Shown here: in pieces, positions 7,861 to 17,833 of the stretch | How positions within the stretch are numbered: the first letter of the stretch is position 1 | Layout of the letters: the number at the start of each line of letters is the position of its first letter | NCBI GenBank assembly: GCA_000421325.1 | Contig: ATWQ01000019.1 | Location: 1-35,489, forward strand | Direction of reading: 5' to 3' | Source: an alpha proteobacterium SCGC AAA536-K22 | Lineage (GTDB): Bacteria > Pseudomonadota > Alphaproteobacteria > Puniceispirillales > Marisalimonadaceae | Length of the DNA stretch: 35,489 nt | The notes under the pieces: generated by a model | What the model was told of the DNA's origin: nothing | The model's database searches: none | What the model saw: only the letters and a program-made list of their open reading frames with translations | Program-made: the position numbers and the translations under genes

Positions 7861-9651
7861 ATGAATGAAATCAAAATAAATGAAATAAATAATCAGTTAC
7901 CAATTTGGAACCTTTCAGAAATATACGAAAATATTAAAGATCCAAATATTGGAAAAGATATAAAAGAAATTAGCAAATTATCTAATGAATTTTTAAAAAA
8001 GTGGAAGGGAAGAATACAGGAATTAAGTGCAACTGATTTTGTCAAATGTATAGAAATGTACCAAGCAATAAACGAATCTATATACAAAATAGGAACCCAC
8101 AGCAGTTTAATATTTGCCACAAATATGGAAGACCCCGAAATTTCAAGATATAATTCTTCTATTTCAGATCAAATAACTGAAATACTGTCTTCGTTAATTT
8201 TTTTTACATTAGAATTATCAAAGATAGATGACGAGACAATTGAAAGTTGGATGAAAGAAAATAGTGCTCAAAAATGGCAACCATTTATAACTATATTAAG
8301 AAAAAGAAATCCATATCTTTTAGATCCTTTAGTAGAAGAAATTTTAATTGAAAAATCAGCTACTGGAAGAGCGGCTTGGGTTAGATTGTTTGATGAAACT
8401 TCAGCTGCTTTACGTTTTCCTTTCAGAAAGGATTTACTAAGTGAAGCTGAAATTCTTAACCTTTTATCGGACTCAGATCCAGAAAATAGAAAAATTGCGG
8501 GTAAATCTCTTTCAGACATTTTAGATAAAAATAAACGTATATTTGCAATGATACTAAATGTAATTTCTAGAGATAGATATATTGAGGATAACAAAAGAGG
8601 CTTTCAACGAATTATGTCTTCCAGGAATCTAGATAATGACGTCGAAGATGAAGTGGTTGATGCACTTGTGAATACTGTTGATAAAGCCATGCCGAAGCTT
8701 ACTCATAGGTATTATAAATGGAAAGCTAAACAGTTTGGTAAAAATAAGTTAGATTGGTGGGATAGAAATGCCCCATTACCTCAAACTTCAGAAAATCCTA
8801 TTAAATGGGTAGATGCTAAAAATATTATTTTAGATTCATTTTCGTCCTTTCATCCAAAAATTTCTAATTTGGCAGAATTATTTTTTAAAAATAACTGGAT
8901 TGATGCAAGTGTAAGACAGGGTAAAGCATCTGGAGCTTTTGCACATCCCTCAGTACCTTCTTTACACCCATATATTTTAGTAAATTATCAAGGGAAAATA
9001 AGGGATGTTATGACATTGGCCCATGAATTGGGACACGGAGTTCACCAAATTTTAGCAGCTAAAAATGGACTGTTGATGGCTGAAACACCTTTAACACTCG
9101 CAGAAACAGCGTCAGTTTTTGGAGAAATGTTAGTGTTTAGAAAATTGTTGGATGAAAGCTCAGTAGAACAAAAAAAACAATTATTAGCTGGTAAAATTGA
9201 AGACATGTTAAATACTGTTGCTAGACAAATTGGTTTTCACCAATTTGAAGTTAAATTCCATGAAGCAAGAATAAAATCTGAATTAACGCCTGATGAAATC
9301 AGTGATATTTGGATGGAAACTCAGTCCCATGCTATTGGACCATATGTTAACCTTAATAAAGATTACAGGGTATTATGGGGTTATATTCCACATTTTGTAC
9401 ATACCCCTTTTTACGTATATGCTTATGCATTTGGAGACAGTTTAGTTAATGCTCTTTGGTATGCTTATCAACAAAGTGATAAAGATGAGTTTTCAAAAAA
9501 GTATATTGATATGTTATCTTCAGGTGGAACAAAAAGTCACAATGATTTATTAAAACCATTTAATTTAAGTGCTTACGAAGATAGTTTTTGGGATAAAGGT
9601 ATAACAATGATTACCAGTTTAATGGATGAGCTGGAAGAATTAAAAAAATAA
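7861..9651 (+). CDS. pepF: M3-family oligoendopeptidase F
   Basis: This is a cytoplasmic zinc metallopeptidase that cleaves short peptides. At 596 residues it is family length. The zinc site HELGH is at residues 388-392 (in TLAHELGHGVHQ), with Glu389 catalytic and the third ligand Glu415 in LAETAS. The M3 C-terminal block follows, with FHQFEVKFHEAR, WGYIPHFVHTPFYVYAYAFG and SGGTKSHNDLL. It starts 26 nt after the dehalogenase-like gene and ends 29 nt before the UbiB-like kinase, so these may share a transcript. Substrate range cannot be inferred. Confidence 0.94.
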   Translation: MNEIKINEINNQLPIWNLSEIYENIKDPNIGKDIKEISKLSNEFLKKWKGRIQELSATDFVKCIEMYQAINESIYKIGTHSSLIFATNMEDPEISRYNSSISDQITEILSSLIFFTLELSKIDDETIESWMKENSAQKWQPFITILRKRNPYLLDPLVEEILIEKSATGRAAWVRLFDETSAALRFPFRKDLLSEAEILNLLSDSDPENRKIAGKSLSDILDKNKRIFAMILNVISRDRYIEDNKRGFQRIMSSRNLDNDVEDEVVDALVNTVDKAMPKLTHRYYKWKAKQFGKNKLDWWDRNAPLPQTSENPIKWVDAKNIILDSFSSFHPKISNLAELFFKNNWIDASVRQGKASGAFAHPSVPSLHPYILVNYQGKIRDVMTLAHELGHGVHQILAAKNGLLMAETPLTLAETASVFGEMLVFRKLLDESSVEQKKQLLAGKIEDMLNTVARQIGFHQFEVKFHEARIKSELTPDEISDIWMETQSHAIGPYVNLNKDYRVLWGYIPHFVHTPFYVYAYAFGDSLVNALWYAYQQSDKDEFSKKYIDMLSSGGTKSHNDLLKPFNLSAYEDSFWDKGITMITSLMDELEELKK

Positions 9652-9680
9652 ATATCAATTTCTCAAAGGTTATAATAAAT

Positions 9681-11051
9681 ATGACAGATAAAAATAATTT
9701 ACGTGATGAATTAAGCTCTTCAATGACTGGAGGAAGACTTAGACGTTATGCAAAAGTTACTTCAGCAATGGGAGGTCTGGCAGCAAGGCTGGCCGGAGAA
9801 AAATATTTAGGTATAAAAATAGATAGAGAACAACATGCCTCTGATTTAAGAGCTGCTCTTGGTGGATTAAAGGGACCCTTAATGAAAGTTGCACAGATTT
9901 TATCTACTATTCCTGATGCACTTCCTAAAGAATATGTCAATGAACTATCACATCTTCAAGCTGATGCTCCTTCAATGGGTTGGCTTTTTGTTAAGAGAAG
10001 AATGAAAGCCGAACTAGGTGAGAATTGGTTAACTAACTTTAAAGATTTTGATAAACAAGCCTCTGCTGCTGCTTCACTTGGTCAAGTACATTTTGCTGAA
10101 AGTAATGAAGGAGAAAAACTAGCTTGCAAATTACAATATCCTGATATGGGCTCAGCGGTTCAAGCTGACTTAAAACAACTGAAACTAATTTTTTCATTAT
10201 ATGAAAAATATGATTCAGCTATATCTACTGAAGCTATACATGAAGAGTTATCAGATCGATTAAAAGAAGAACTTGATTACGCCCATGAAATTAGAAATTT
10301 AAAATTATATAGGCACATGCTGTCAAACCAAAGTAAAATTACATTGCCAGAACCTGTTGAAGACTTATCTACTAGTAGACTTCTTACTATGACGAGAGTT
10401 CATGGTATAAAGATAATGGACTTTATTAATGATAATTCTGAAATGAAAATACGAAATCAAGTTGCTATGAATATGTTTAAAGCTTGGTACATACCTTTTT
10501 ACAAATTTGGTATTATTCATGGAGATCCCCATTTAGGAAATTATACAATTCGACCTGATGGCGGTGTTAATCTTATGGATTTTGGATGCATAAGAATATT
10601 TAGACCAGACTTTGTCACAGGTGTAATCGAATTATATAAAGCTCTAAGAGATGGAAATGAAGAACAAGCAGTTAACGCTTATAAAAGATGGGGTTTTGAA
10701 AACCCATCAAAAGAACTTATAAGTGTATTAAATATTTGGGCAAATTTCATTTATCAACCTTTATTAGAAGATAAAGTTAGATTAATCAATCCAAGTGAAT
10801 CGGGTCAATATGGAAGAGAAACAGCCGAGAAAGTTCATGAAGAATTAAAAAAGATAGGAGGCGTAAAGCCTCCTAGAGAATTTGTTTTAATGGATAGAGC
10901 GGCAGTTGGTTTGGGCTCAGTTTTCATGCATTTAAAAGCTGAAGTTAATTGGTACAGAATTTTTCATGATTTAGTAGGGGATTTTAGTGAAGCAACATTA
11001 TCCAAAAAACAACGGCAAGCTCTAAAAAAATCAGGTTTAGATAGTTATTAA
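9681..11051 (+). CDS. ABC1/AarF/UbiB-family atypical kinase
   Basis: This is an atypical protein-kinase-like ATPase of 456 residues, a family best known for supporting ubiquinone biosynthesis. Visible motifs are the N-terminal PLMKVAQ (the KxGQ-type motif with Val-Ala replacing the middle residues), the alanine-rich AAASLGQVHFA loop, CKLQYP with the ATP-site lysine, and EELDYAHEIRN. The catalytic loop HGDPHLGN has D282, H284 and N287, and the metal-binding D300 is in MDFGC. There is no C-terminal membrane pair like that of E. coli UbiB, so I leave the gene name empty. It meets pntB tail to tail, 3 nt apart. A COQ9 gene a few kb away is consistent with quinone metabolism. Confidence 0.88.
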   Translation: MTDKNNLRDELSSSMTGGRLRRYAKVTSAMGGLAARLAGEKYLGIKIDREQHASDLRAALGGLKGPLMKVAQILSTIPDALPKEYVNELSHLQADAPSMGWLFVKRRMKAELGENWLTNFKDFDKQASAAASLGQVHFAESNEGEKLACKLQYPDMGSAVQADLKQLKLIFSLYEKYDSAISTEAIHEELSDRLKEELDYAHEIRNLKLYRHMLSNQSKITLPEPVEDLSTSRLLTMTRVHGIKIMDFINDNSEMKIRNQVAMNMFKAWYIPFYKFGIIHGDPHLGNYTIRPDGGVNLMDFGCIRIFRPDFVTGVIELYKALRDGNEEQAVNAYKRWGFENPSKELISVLNIWANFIYQPLLEDKVRLINPSESGQYGRETAEKVHEELKKIGGVKPPREFVLMDRAAVGLGSVFMHLKAEVNWYRIFHDLVGDFSEATLSKKQRQALKKSGLDSY

Positions 11052-11054
11052 TTA

Positions 11055-12437
11055 TCAACTAATATTTTGTAATATTGTGTCTAAAGATTTTTTTGCATCA
11101 CCATAAACCATCCTAGAATTTTCCTTAAAAAACAGAGGATTTTCGATACCTGAATAACCTTTACCTTGCCCTCTTTTTGAAATAAAAACTTGTTTAGCTT
11201 TCCAAACTTCTAAAACAGGCATCCCTGCAATAGGACTATTAGGATCCTCTTGGGCTGCGGGATTTACAATATCATTTGCCCCAAGTATCATGACAACATC
11301 AGTTTCAGGAAAATCAGAATTAATTTCATCCATTTCTAATACAATGTCATATGGAACTTTAGCTTCAGCAAGTAGAACGTTCATATGTCCTGGAAGACGC
11401 CCAGCAACTGGATGAATCCCAAATCGAACTTCTTTCTTTTTTGCTCTTAATCTAGATGTTAATTCAGAAACAGCGCTTTGTGCTTGGGCTACAGCCATTC
11501 CATAACCTGGAACAATTATTATTTTGTTAGCTTCATTTAATGCAGATGCAACAGATTCTATGTCTATTGGTTTCATTTCACCTTCTATATCCATTGCAGG
11601 ACCACTTGCATCACCCCAACCACCAAGAATAACAGAGAGAAAATTTCTGTTCATAGCCTTACACATAATATATGAAAGAATAGCGCCTGATGAGCCGACT
11701 AGAGCTCCTGTAACAATTAAAAGATCATTCCCAAGCATAAAACCAGTAGCAGCTGCAGCCCAACCAGAATATGAATTCAGCATTGAGACAACAACTGGCA
11801 TGTCTGCACCACCAATAGCAAGAACTAGATGAGCTCCTATAATAAAGGCAATAATTGTCATTATAATTAATGTCCAGTTACCTTCATGATTAAGAAACAT
11901 ATAACCAAGAAATAGACATCCAAACAACATAGTTAAATTTAAAGCGTGTCTACCAGGTAAAATTAAAGCCTTGCCAGTAATAATTTCTGATAATTTACCA
12001 AAAGCTACGATAGATCCGGTGAAAGTAATTGCTCCTATGAATACACCAATAAAAACCTCAATATTATGGATCGTTAGTTGAGAGGAGGACATCTCTGTAT
12101 GTGGCAACATAGCAGAGTTAATCCCAATAAAGACAGCAGCCAGCCCTACAAAAGAATGAAGAGCAGCAACAAGTTGAGGCATTCCTGTCATTTTAACTTT
12201 TTTAGCGACAATAGCTCCTATAATTGAGCCAATTAAAATAGCTCCAATTAACCAATGTAGCCATTCAGTTAAAAAAACTTGATTACCAAAAATGGTTGCT
12301 ACCACAGCAATCATCATTCCAACTATACCATACCAAACAGCCCTTTTTGCTTTTTCTTGATTGCTCAAACCTCCTAGAGCAAGAATAAAAAGGACACTAG
12401 AAGTAATATATGAAGCAGTTAGTATTCCAATAGTCAT
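11055..12437 (-). CDS. pntB: NAD(P) transhydrogenase subunit beta
   Basis: PntB is the membrane subunit of proton-translocating transhydrogenase, coupling the proton gradient to hydride transfer from NADH to NADP+. The first half of the 460 residues holds multiple hydrophobic helices (domain II). The C-terminal third is the NADP-binding domain III, with [42 protein letters not shown] and [10 protein letters not shown], the strongly conserved NADP loop residues. It starts 15 nt after pntA, forming one operon on the - strand. Length and motifs are typical. Confidence 0.96.
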   Translation of the reverse strand: MTIGILTASYITSSVLFILALGGLSNQEKAKRAVWYGIVGMMIAVVATIFGNQVFLTEWLHWLIGAILIGSIIGAIVAKKVKMTGMPQLVAALHSFVGLAAVFIGINSAMLPHTEMSSSQLTIHNIEVFIGVFIGAITFTGSIVAFGKLSEIITGKALILPGRHALNLTMLFGCLFLGYMFLNHEGNWTLIIMTIIAFIIGAHLVLAIGGADMPVVVSMLNSYSGWAAAATGFMLGNDLLIVTGALVGSSGAILSYIMCKAMNRNFLSVILGGWGDASGPAMDIEGEMKPIDIESVASALNEANKIIIVPGYGMAVAQAQSAVSELTSRLRAKKKEVRFGIHPVAGRLPGHMNVLLAEAKVPYDIVLEMDEINSDFPETDVVMILGANDIVNPAAQEDPNSPIAGMPVLEVWKAKQVFISKRGQGKGYSGIENPLFFKENSRMVYGDAKKSLDTILQNIS

Positions 12438-12452
12438 TTCTTAGTCCTCTAT

Positions 12453-14015
12453 TTAGCTTCTTTGAAACATTGCTAACATTCTTTTAGTAACCATAAATCC
12501 TCCAACAATATTTATTGTTGCGATAAAAATAGATACTAATGCTAAGATACTAACAATATCGTTATCAGTTTTCATTTGTAACAAAGCGCCAATTATAATT
12601 ATACTGGATATAGCGTTTGTAACTGCCATAAGAGGTGTATGAAGAGAATGTGAAACATTCCAAATAACTTGATATCCTACAAAACATGATAATATAAAAA
12701 CTATAAAATGTTGCATGAACTCAGCAGGTGCGTAAATACCTATAAACCAAGTTATAAGAGCTCCAATTGTTAAAAGCATGACTTGTAATTTACCAGCTTT
12801 TTTTTCATCATCTATTTTTTCTTTAGCAATTTCTTCAGCAGTTTTTTGTTTTGTTTCATTGTTAGTCTGTTTTGCTATGGCGGCTATTTTTGGTTTTGGG
12901 GGAGGAAAAGTTATTTCTCCATTATGAAGTACAGTTGCACCCCTTATAACATCATCTTCCATATTAGTAATTGGTATACCATTTTTATCAGGGGTTAAAT
13001 CATCAATCATATGACGAATATTTGTAGAATATAAATTAGATGACTGTGTTGACATTCTACTTGGTAGATCTGTATATCCAATTACTTTCACTTTATTTTT
13101 TGTTTCCACCATTTTATTTGGGATTGTTACATCACAGTTTCCACCTTGTTCAGCTGCAAGATCAACAACAACAGAGCCAGGTTTCATCAAATCCACCATT
13201 TCTTTAGGCCAAAGTTTTGGTGCAGGCATTCCAGGAATTAGAGCTGTTGTAATTACTATATCAATTTCTGGAGCTTGTTCTCTAAATAATTCCATTTCTT
13301 TTTTAATAAATTCTTTGGAAGCAGGTTTTGCGTAACCACCTTCACCAGTTCCATCTGCCTCAAAATCAAGCATTAGGAATTCGGCGCCCATTGATTCGAT
13401 TTGTTCCGCTACCTCAGGCCTAACATCAAATGCTCTAACAATAGCTCCCATGGACTGAGCAGTTCCAATGGCTGCAAGTCCTGCAACTCCAGCACCAATT
13501 ACAAGTATTTTAGCAGGAGGAACCTTTCCAGCAGCAGTAATTTGTCCGGTAAAAAATCTTCCAAATTGGTTTCCAGCTTCAATAATAGCTCTGTAACCCG
13601 CAATATTTGCCATAGAAGATAAGGCATCCATTTTTTGAGCTCTACTTATTCGGGGTATCATATCCATAGCTTGGACAGTTACTTTTTTCTTTTTTAAGCT
13701 TTCAAGTAAAGATTTGTTTTGTCCAGGCCAAATAAAACTTATAATATGTTGATTTGCTTTTATTTTTGAAAGCTCAGTCTTTTCAGGACCTCTTACCTTT
13801 AATATGATGTCTGCCTCTTTCCAAAGTTGGTCAGCATTTTTAACAATCTTGACCCCTGCATCCTTATAATCTTTATCTGAAAAATTTGCATTTGCGCCAG
13901 CGTTTGATTCTATAACACATTTATAGCCTAATTTTTGGAGTTGTTTTGAGCTTTCTGGTGTCATAGCAACTCTGTTTTCACCTTTGAAAATTTCTTTCGG
14001 AGCTCCAATGATCAT
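12453..14015 (-). CDS. pntA: NAD(P) transhydrogenase subunit alpha (fused form)
   Basis: This subunit carries the NAD(H)-binding domain I and part of the membrane domain. The N-terminus GAPKEIFKGENRVAMTPES is the alanine-dehydrogenase/PNT signature, and the Rossmann motif VIGAGVAGLAA sits near residue 172. A charged linker rich in K, E and T (about residues 380-410) leads into four predicted transmembrane helices at the C-terminus. Domain I and the membrane part are therefore one polypeptide, as in E. coli PntA, whereas many alphaproteobacteria split them. The longest frame starts at 14030; the ATG at 14015 is preferred because GAGG lies about 9 nt upstream and the protein then begins MIIGAPKE. 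Confidence 0.94.
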   Translation of the reverse strand: MIIGAPKEIFKGENRVAMTPESSKQLQKLGYKCVIESNAGANANFSDKDYKDAGVKIVKNADQLWKEADIILKVRGPEKTELSKIKANQHIISFIWPGQNKSLLESLKKKKVTVQAMDMIPRISRAQKMDALSSMANIAGYRAIIEAGNQFGRFFTGQITAAGKVPPAKILVIGAGVAGLAAIGTAQSMGAIVRAFDVRPEVAEQIESMGAEFLMLDFEADGTGEGGYAKPASKEFIKKEMELFREQAPEIDIVITTALIPGMPAPKLWPKEMVDLMKPGSVVVDLAAEQGGNCDVTIPNKMVETKNKVKVIGYTDLPSRMSTQSSNLYSTNIRHMIDDLTPDKNGIPITNMEDDVIRGATVLHNGEITFPPPKPKIAAIAKQTNNETKQKTAEEIAKEKIDDEKKAGKLQVMLLTIGALITWFIGIYAPAEFMQHFIVFILSCFVGYQVIWNVSHSLHTPLMAVTNAISSIIIIGALLQMKTDNDIVSILALVSIFIATINIVGGFMVTKRMLAMFQRS

Positions 14016-14087
14016 ATAAAATTGCCTCATTATTATGTTTTATTTAAAGTGTTAATATCAAATTACTGAATACTTATAAAGTATTCC

Positions 14088-14121
14088 AAAAAAAAACCGC
14101 AATTTATATTTATGCGGTTTT
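14088..14121 (-). terminator. Rho-independent terminator after rpsU
   Basis: On the - strand a perfect 9-bp stem, AAAACCGCA with TGCGGTTTT, closes an 11-nt loop and runs directly into nine Ts. It lies 26 nt after the rpsU stop and before pntA, which separates the two - strand transcription units. This is the clearest intrinsic terminator in the window. Confidence 0.88.
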
Positions 14122-14146
14122 GACAGTTTCTAAGATTAATTTAAGC

Positions 14147-14350
14147 CTAGTAACCTTCTCTTTCTAACCTTTTCCTCATAAGCTTCCTAACTCTTCTAGT
14201 ACTTTCAGCCATTTCTCGGGCTCTTCTTTCTGATGGCTTTTCATAAGCTCTTCTGTTTTTCATTTCTCTGAACATACCTTCTCTTTGCATTTTCTTTTTT
14301 AATACTCTAAGAGCTTGGTCAACATTATTGTCACGAACAGATACATACAT
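14147..14350 (-). CDS. rpsU: Small ribosomal subunit protein bS21
   Basis: bS21 is a small basic protein of the 30S platform near the anti-Shine-Dalgarno end of 16S rRNA. The core [21 protein letters not shown] and the arginine-rich tail ([19 protein letters not shown]) are characteristic. The longest frame starts at a TTG (14365); the ATG at 14350 gives MYVSVRDNN, close to the usual start, and 67 residues, so I prefer it, with a weak GAAAG about 8 nt upstream. It is followed by a strong terminator and is divergent from the COQ9 gene, a neighbourhood often seen in alphaproteobacteria. Confidence 0.95.
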   Translation of the reverse strand: MYVSVRDNNVDQALRVLKKKMQREGMFREMKNRRAYEKPSERRAREMAESTRRVRKLMRKRLEREGY

Positions 14351-14510
14351 ATAATAAACTTTCAATTATTTTAAATAAGAAATAGCGGAATACCATACTA
14401 TATAAGGTTATGGCAAGTATTTTAAATATTATTAATCATTATATTTATATTCAATTTGTTTTAAATATGAGATAAATTAATTATATATTTTCAAACTAGG
14501 TGTAACGTGC

Positions 14511-15239
14511 ATGGTAAAAAAACAAGCGGATCATATTCAAGTTAAATTTGATTTAGTTAGAGCAATGCTCCCACATGTCCCCTTTGATGGATGGAGTTTA
14601 GAAGCTTTAGAACAAGGAGCTATCGATATAGGATTTGAACCAAAGGAAAATATTGATACTCGTAAGGAAATTTTCAGAGATTTATTTAAAAATGGTTCAA
14701 TTGATTTTATAGATACTTTTTCAGAAATGATAGATTTGGAAGTAAAAAATACCTATGAAGTAACAGATCCTAAACCTGAAAGAGTTCCAGAAAAAGTAAA
14801 AATAATTATTTTGATGAGATTGTCTCTTTGCCAAAAATATAAAGAGGCAGTTAGATCATCATTACCAATTACAGCACTACCTAAAAATTCAAAAAAATCA
14901 ATTAATCTTCTTTATAGAACTTGTAACAGCATCTGGAGAATAATTGGTGATAAATCCACTGATTTTTCTTTTTATACAAAAAGGGTTTCATTAGCAGCTG
15001 TATACTCATCTACTTTACTTTTTTGGTTAAATGATACTTCTAGTGATCAGGAGGAGACATCGTTTTTTTTAGATAGAAGATTAAATGACATAAGTAAAAT
15101 ACCTAACTTAAAGAAACCTTTTAATTTAATAAAAAAAGTCTCTACTAATATCAATAAAACCAAAAACACTTTGAAAATTAAATCTGTCTTTGATGTTTTA
15201 AAGAAATTAAACCAAATAAAAAATTCAAGTTTTAGTTAA
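14511..15239 (+). CDS. COQ9-family protein (ubiquinone biosynthesis accessory)
   Basis: COQ9 proteins are TetR-fold lipid-binding proteins that help hydroxylation steps of ubiquinone synthesis. The N-terminal half has the diagnostic block MLPHVPFDGWSLEALEQGA. The C-terminal family block is present as DFSFYTKRVSLAAVYSSTLLFWLND followed by ETSFFLDRRLNDI. At 242 residues it is slightly long because of a lysine- and asparagine-rich tail after about residue 195. An AGGTG ribosome binding site precedes the ATG. It is divergent from rpsU and is followed 26 nt later by metA. Confidence 0.9.
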   Translation: MVKKQADHIQVKFDLVRAMLPHVPFDGWSLEALEQGAIDIGFEPKENIDTRKEIFRDLFKNGSIDFIDTFSEMIDLEVKNTYEVTDPKPERVPEKVKIIILMRLSLCQKYKEAVRSSLPITALPKNSKKSINLLYRTCNSIWRIIGDKSTDFSFYTKRVSLAAVYSSTLLFWLNDTSSDQEETSFFLDRRLNDISKIPNLKKPFNLIKKVSTNINKTKNTLKIKSVFDVLKKLNQIKNSSFS

Positions 15240-15265
15240 ATCTTATAATTTTAAATTAAAATAAA

Positions 15266-16186
15266 ATGCCTATTAAAATACATGATAATTTACCAGCAAG
15301 AGAGTTACTCCTAAATGAAGTTGTTGATGTAATAAATAGTAGTAGTGCTGAAAAGCAAGATATCAGACCTTTAAGATTTTTATTATTAAACTTAATGCCA
15401 AAAAAACTTCAAACTGAAGTTCAATTTGCAAGACTTCTAGGTGCATCTCCACTACAAATTGAACTCACTCTAATGACCACAGAGACTTATGTTCCTAAAA
15501 ATACAAAAAAAGAACATTTGATTGAATTTTATAAGACGTTAGATGATATCAAAGATAATTTTTACGATGTTTTAATAATCACTGGAGCACCAGTTGAGAC
15601 TGTGCCTTTTGAAGATGTAAAGTATTGGCAAGAATTAAAAGAAATTATTTTATGGTCTTCAACAAATGTTTTTAGAAAAATTGGTATATGTTGGGGTGCT
15701 CAAGCTTTATTAAAAGTACTTCATAATATCGAAAAATACTCAATGAAAGAAAAATTATTCGGAGTATTTGATCATAATTTAAATCAGGAAAAGCAATATA
15801 GGCTTATGCAAGGTTTTATAAATAGATTTCCAATGCCAGTCTCACGTTATACTGAAAATAAAGAAAATGAAATAGTTATCTCTGGCCTAGAAATTTTAGC
15901 TTTTTCTAAAAGATCAGGAATAGGCATGGTCAGATGTCCCAAAACAAAAGATTTATTTATTTTAAACCATCTTGAATATGACGCTATTACGCTTAAAGAA
16001 GAGTTTTTAAGGGATAAATCCGAAAATATAGAGACTGAAATTCCAGAAAATTATTTTCCTAAAAATGATACTACAAGGGATCCAATAAACAGGTGGCGAC
16101 CTTATGCATTTTTATTATTCACTAACTTTATAAATGAAGTTTATCAGGACGTACCTTTTGATTTTGTGACAAAGAATATTAAATAA
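15266..16186 (+). CDS. metA: Homoserine O-acyltransferase, probably acetyl-CoA-specific MetA
   Basis: MetA acylates homoserine in the first committed step of methionine synthesis. The 306-residue protein contains the nucleophile cysteine in GICWGAQALL and the His/Glu pair in HLEYDAITL, all in normal family spacing. Residue 111 is Glu, in ITGAPVETVPFEDV. In characterised enzymes Glu at this position goes with acetyl-CoA use (Bacillus type) and Gly with succinyl-CoA (E. coli type), so acetyltransfer is inferred. The stop overlaps the end of the convergent purK by 8 nt. No methionine riboswitch was recognised in the 26-nt gap after COQ9. Confidence 0.93.
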   Translation: MPIKIHDNLPARELLLNEVVDVINSSSAEKQDIRPLRFLLLNLMPKKLQTEVQFARLLGASPLQIELTLMTTETYVPKNTKKEHLIEFYKTLDDIKDNFYDVLIITGAPVETVPFEDVKYWQELKEIILWSSTNVFRKIGICWGAQALLKVLHNIEKYSMKEKLFGVFDHNLNQEKQYRLMQGFINRFPMPVSRYTENKENEIVISGLEILAFSKRSGIGMVRCPKTKDLFILNHLEYDAITLKEEFLRDKSENIETEIPENYFPKNDTTRDPINRWRPYAFLLFTNFINEVYQDVPFDFVTKNIK

Positions 16187-17267
16187 TTTTAGTATTATAA
16201 TGTCCCATTTTTCTACCTGGTTTGGTTTGTTGTTTGCTGTATAAATGTAACATATAATCCTGGTTATTGATTATATCTCCTATATTATTAATTTCTTCTC
16301 CAATTATATTTGTCATTTCCCATTTTCCACTACATTTAACGTCTTTTACGGGTAAGCCACATATTGTTCTAATCAAAATATCAAATTGACTATTATCGCA
16401 CCCATCCATAGTCCAGTGAAATGAGTTGTGAGGTCTTGGTGCTATTTCATTGAAAAGAATACTGCCATCTAAAAGCTCGAAAAGTTCAATAGCCAATATC
16501 CCATAAAAATCTAGATTAAGAGATAACCTCTTTGTTTTTAATCTTAGATCAATTTCAATATTATTATCTATAATTATTGGAGCAATAGTTTTATTTAAAA
16601 TACCTTGTTGATGGTAATTTTCTGATATAGGGAAAAAACCATCACTATTATCAAAGCTTTTAAAATACATTATAGAAAGTTCTCTTTTGAATTCTAGTTC
16701 TTCTTCTAAAACGCACTCAACTGATCCTATCTGTTCCCAAACTTCAAATAAATTAGTATTCTCGTTAATCCTTATTTGCCCTTTACCGTCATAACCTAAG
16801 GAATTAGTTTTTAAGATACCTTTACTACCTAAAGATTTAGAGGCGGTTATTAAATCATCAGAATTCTTAATCAAATACCATTGAGGTGTTTTGAAACCAG
16901 ATTTAATGGCCATTTCTTTTTCTTTTGAACGAACCTGTGCACATCTAAATACAATACTACTAGGAATTACTTCAGTTTTGTCAGCTAATAATTCGAGTGA
17001 CTTAGAAGGAATATTTTCAAACTCAGAAGTTGCACATACAACGTTATTTGAAAACTCTACTAGTTTATCAAAGTCGTTCCACTCGCCGTTAGTAATTCTA
17101 CTAGCAACTGCCTCAGCAGGATTATCACCTTTGGGACAATATAAATGAGTTTTGTATCCTGCTCTTGATGCAGATAAAGCAATCATTTTACCTAATTGTC
17201 CTCCCCCAAGAATACCTATTATATTTTCATTGCTAGGTAATATTGGAAAATTAACTTTATAACTCAT
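16179..17267 (-). CDS. purK: 5-(carboxyamino)imidazole ribonucleotide synthase
   Basis: PurK uses ATP and bicarbonate to carboxylate AIR in purine synthesis, making the substrate of PurE. This is an ATP-grasp enzyme of 362 residues. The N-terminal GILGGGQLGKM is the PurK signature, the central region includes KTNSLGYDGKGQ and the LEEEL segment, and FNEIAPRPHNSFHWT is the metal-binding end of the ATP-grasp domain. Its start overlaps the end of purE by 11 nt, giving a translationally coupled purE-purK operon. The 3' end overlaps metA tail to tail by 8 nt. Confidence 0.95.
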   Translation of the reverse strand: MSYKVNFPILPSNENIIGILGGGQLGKMIALSASRAGYKTHLYCPKGDNPAEAVASRITNGEWNDFDKLVEFSNNVVCATSEFENIPSKSLELLADKTEVIPSSIVFRCAQVRSKEKEMAIKSGFKTPQWYLIKNSDDLITASKSLGSKGILKTNSLGYDGKGQIRINENTNLFEVWEQIGSVECVLEEELEFKRELSIMYFKSFDNSDGFFPISENYHQQGILNKTIAPIIIDNNIEIDLRLKTKRLSLNLDFYGILAIELFELLDGSILFNEIAPRPHNSFHWTMDGCDNSQFDILIRTICGLPVKDVKCSGKWEMTNIIGEEINNIGDIINNQDYMLHLYSKQQTKPGRKMGHYNTKII

Positions 17268-17763
17268 TTTTTTTGGGTGTTTCCGGCACCTTATTTGTTT
17301 GATTAGAAAGCCATTTTTTTAACAGAGAGCTAATATTACTATTAGATAAGCTTAAAATTTTAGCTGCGTAAATAGAAGCATTAATAGCACCAGCTTTTCC
17401 GATAGACATAGTGGCTACGGGAACACCACCTGGCATTTGAACTATTGAAAGAAGACTATCCATTCCTTTTAAAGCTGAGCTTTGAATAGGAACACCTATA
17501 ACAGGTAAATTTGAATGAGAAGCAACCATTCCAGGTAAATGGGCAGCACCTCCAGCGCCAGCAATTACAACTTGAATAGAATTATTTTCAGCTTGTTTTG
17601 CAAAATCAATCATTCTATTAGGAGTCCTATGAGCGGATATAATTTTTGTAATAAATGAAATTTGTAATTCGATTAAGATCTCTTCTGAGAATCTCATGGT
17701 TTCCCAGTCACTTTGACTACCCATTATCAAAGCAACTAGAGGTTTTTCTTTGATTTCTTTCAT
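17257..17763 (-). CDS. purE: N5-carboxyaminoimidazole ribonucleotide mutase
   Basis: PurE rearranges N5-CAIR to CAIR. The 168 residues show IMGSQSDWETM at the N-terminus, ISAHRTPNRM near residue 42, AGAGGAAHLPGMVASHSNLPVIGVP near 67 and VQMPGGVPVATM near 105, the full class I pattern. The C-terminus extends past the usual end by a short lysine- and asparagine-rich tail that overlaps purK. A GAGG ribosome binding site sits about 8 nt before the ATG. The 10-mer TTAATAGGTT just upstream recurs before trcR. Confidence 0.96.
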   Translation of the reverse strand: MKEIKEKPLVALIMGSQSDWETMRFSEEILIELQISFITKIISAHRTPNRMIDFAKQAENNSIQVVIAGAGGAAHLPGMVASHSNLPVIGVPIQSSALKGMDSLLSIVQMPGGVPVATMSIGKAGAINASIYAAKILSLSNSNISSLLKKWLSNQTNKVPETPKKNEL

Positions 17764-17833
17764 ATTAAGCCTCTTAATAGGTTAATATTAGTTTTTCTAT
17801 TTTTCTTATAAATAAAATTAGGTTTTGAGTAGA

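Noticed and set aside
17774-17785. TTAATAGGTTAA as a CtrA-type site before purE
   Set aside because: Spacing between TTAA halves is 4 rather than the 7 of the classical CtrA box, and such AT-rich words are expected by chance.
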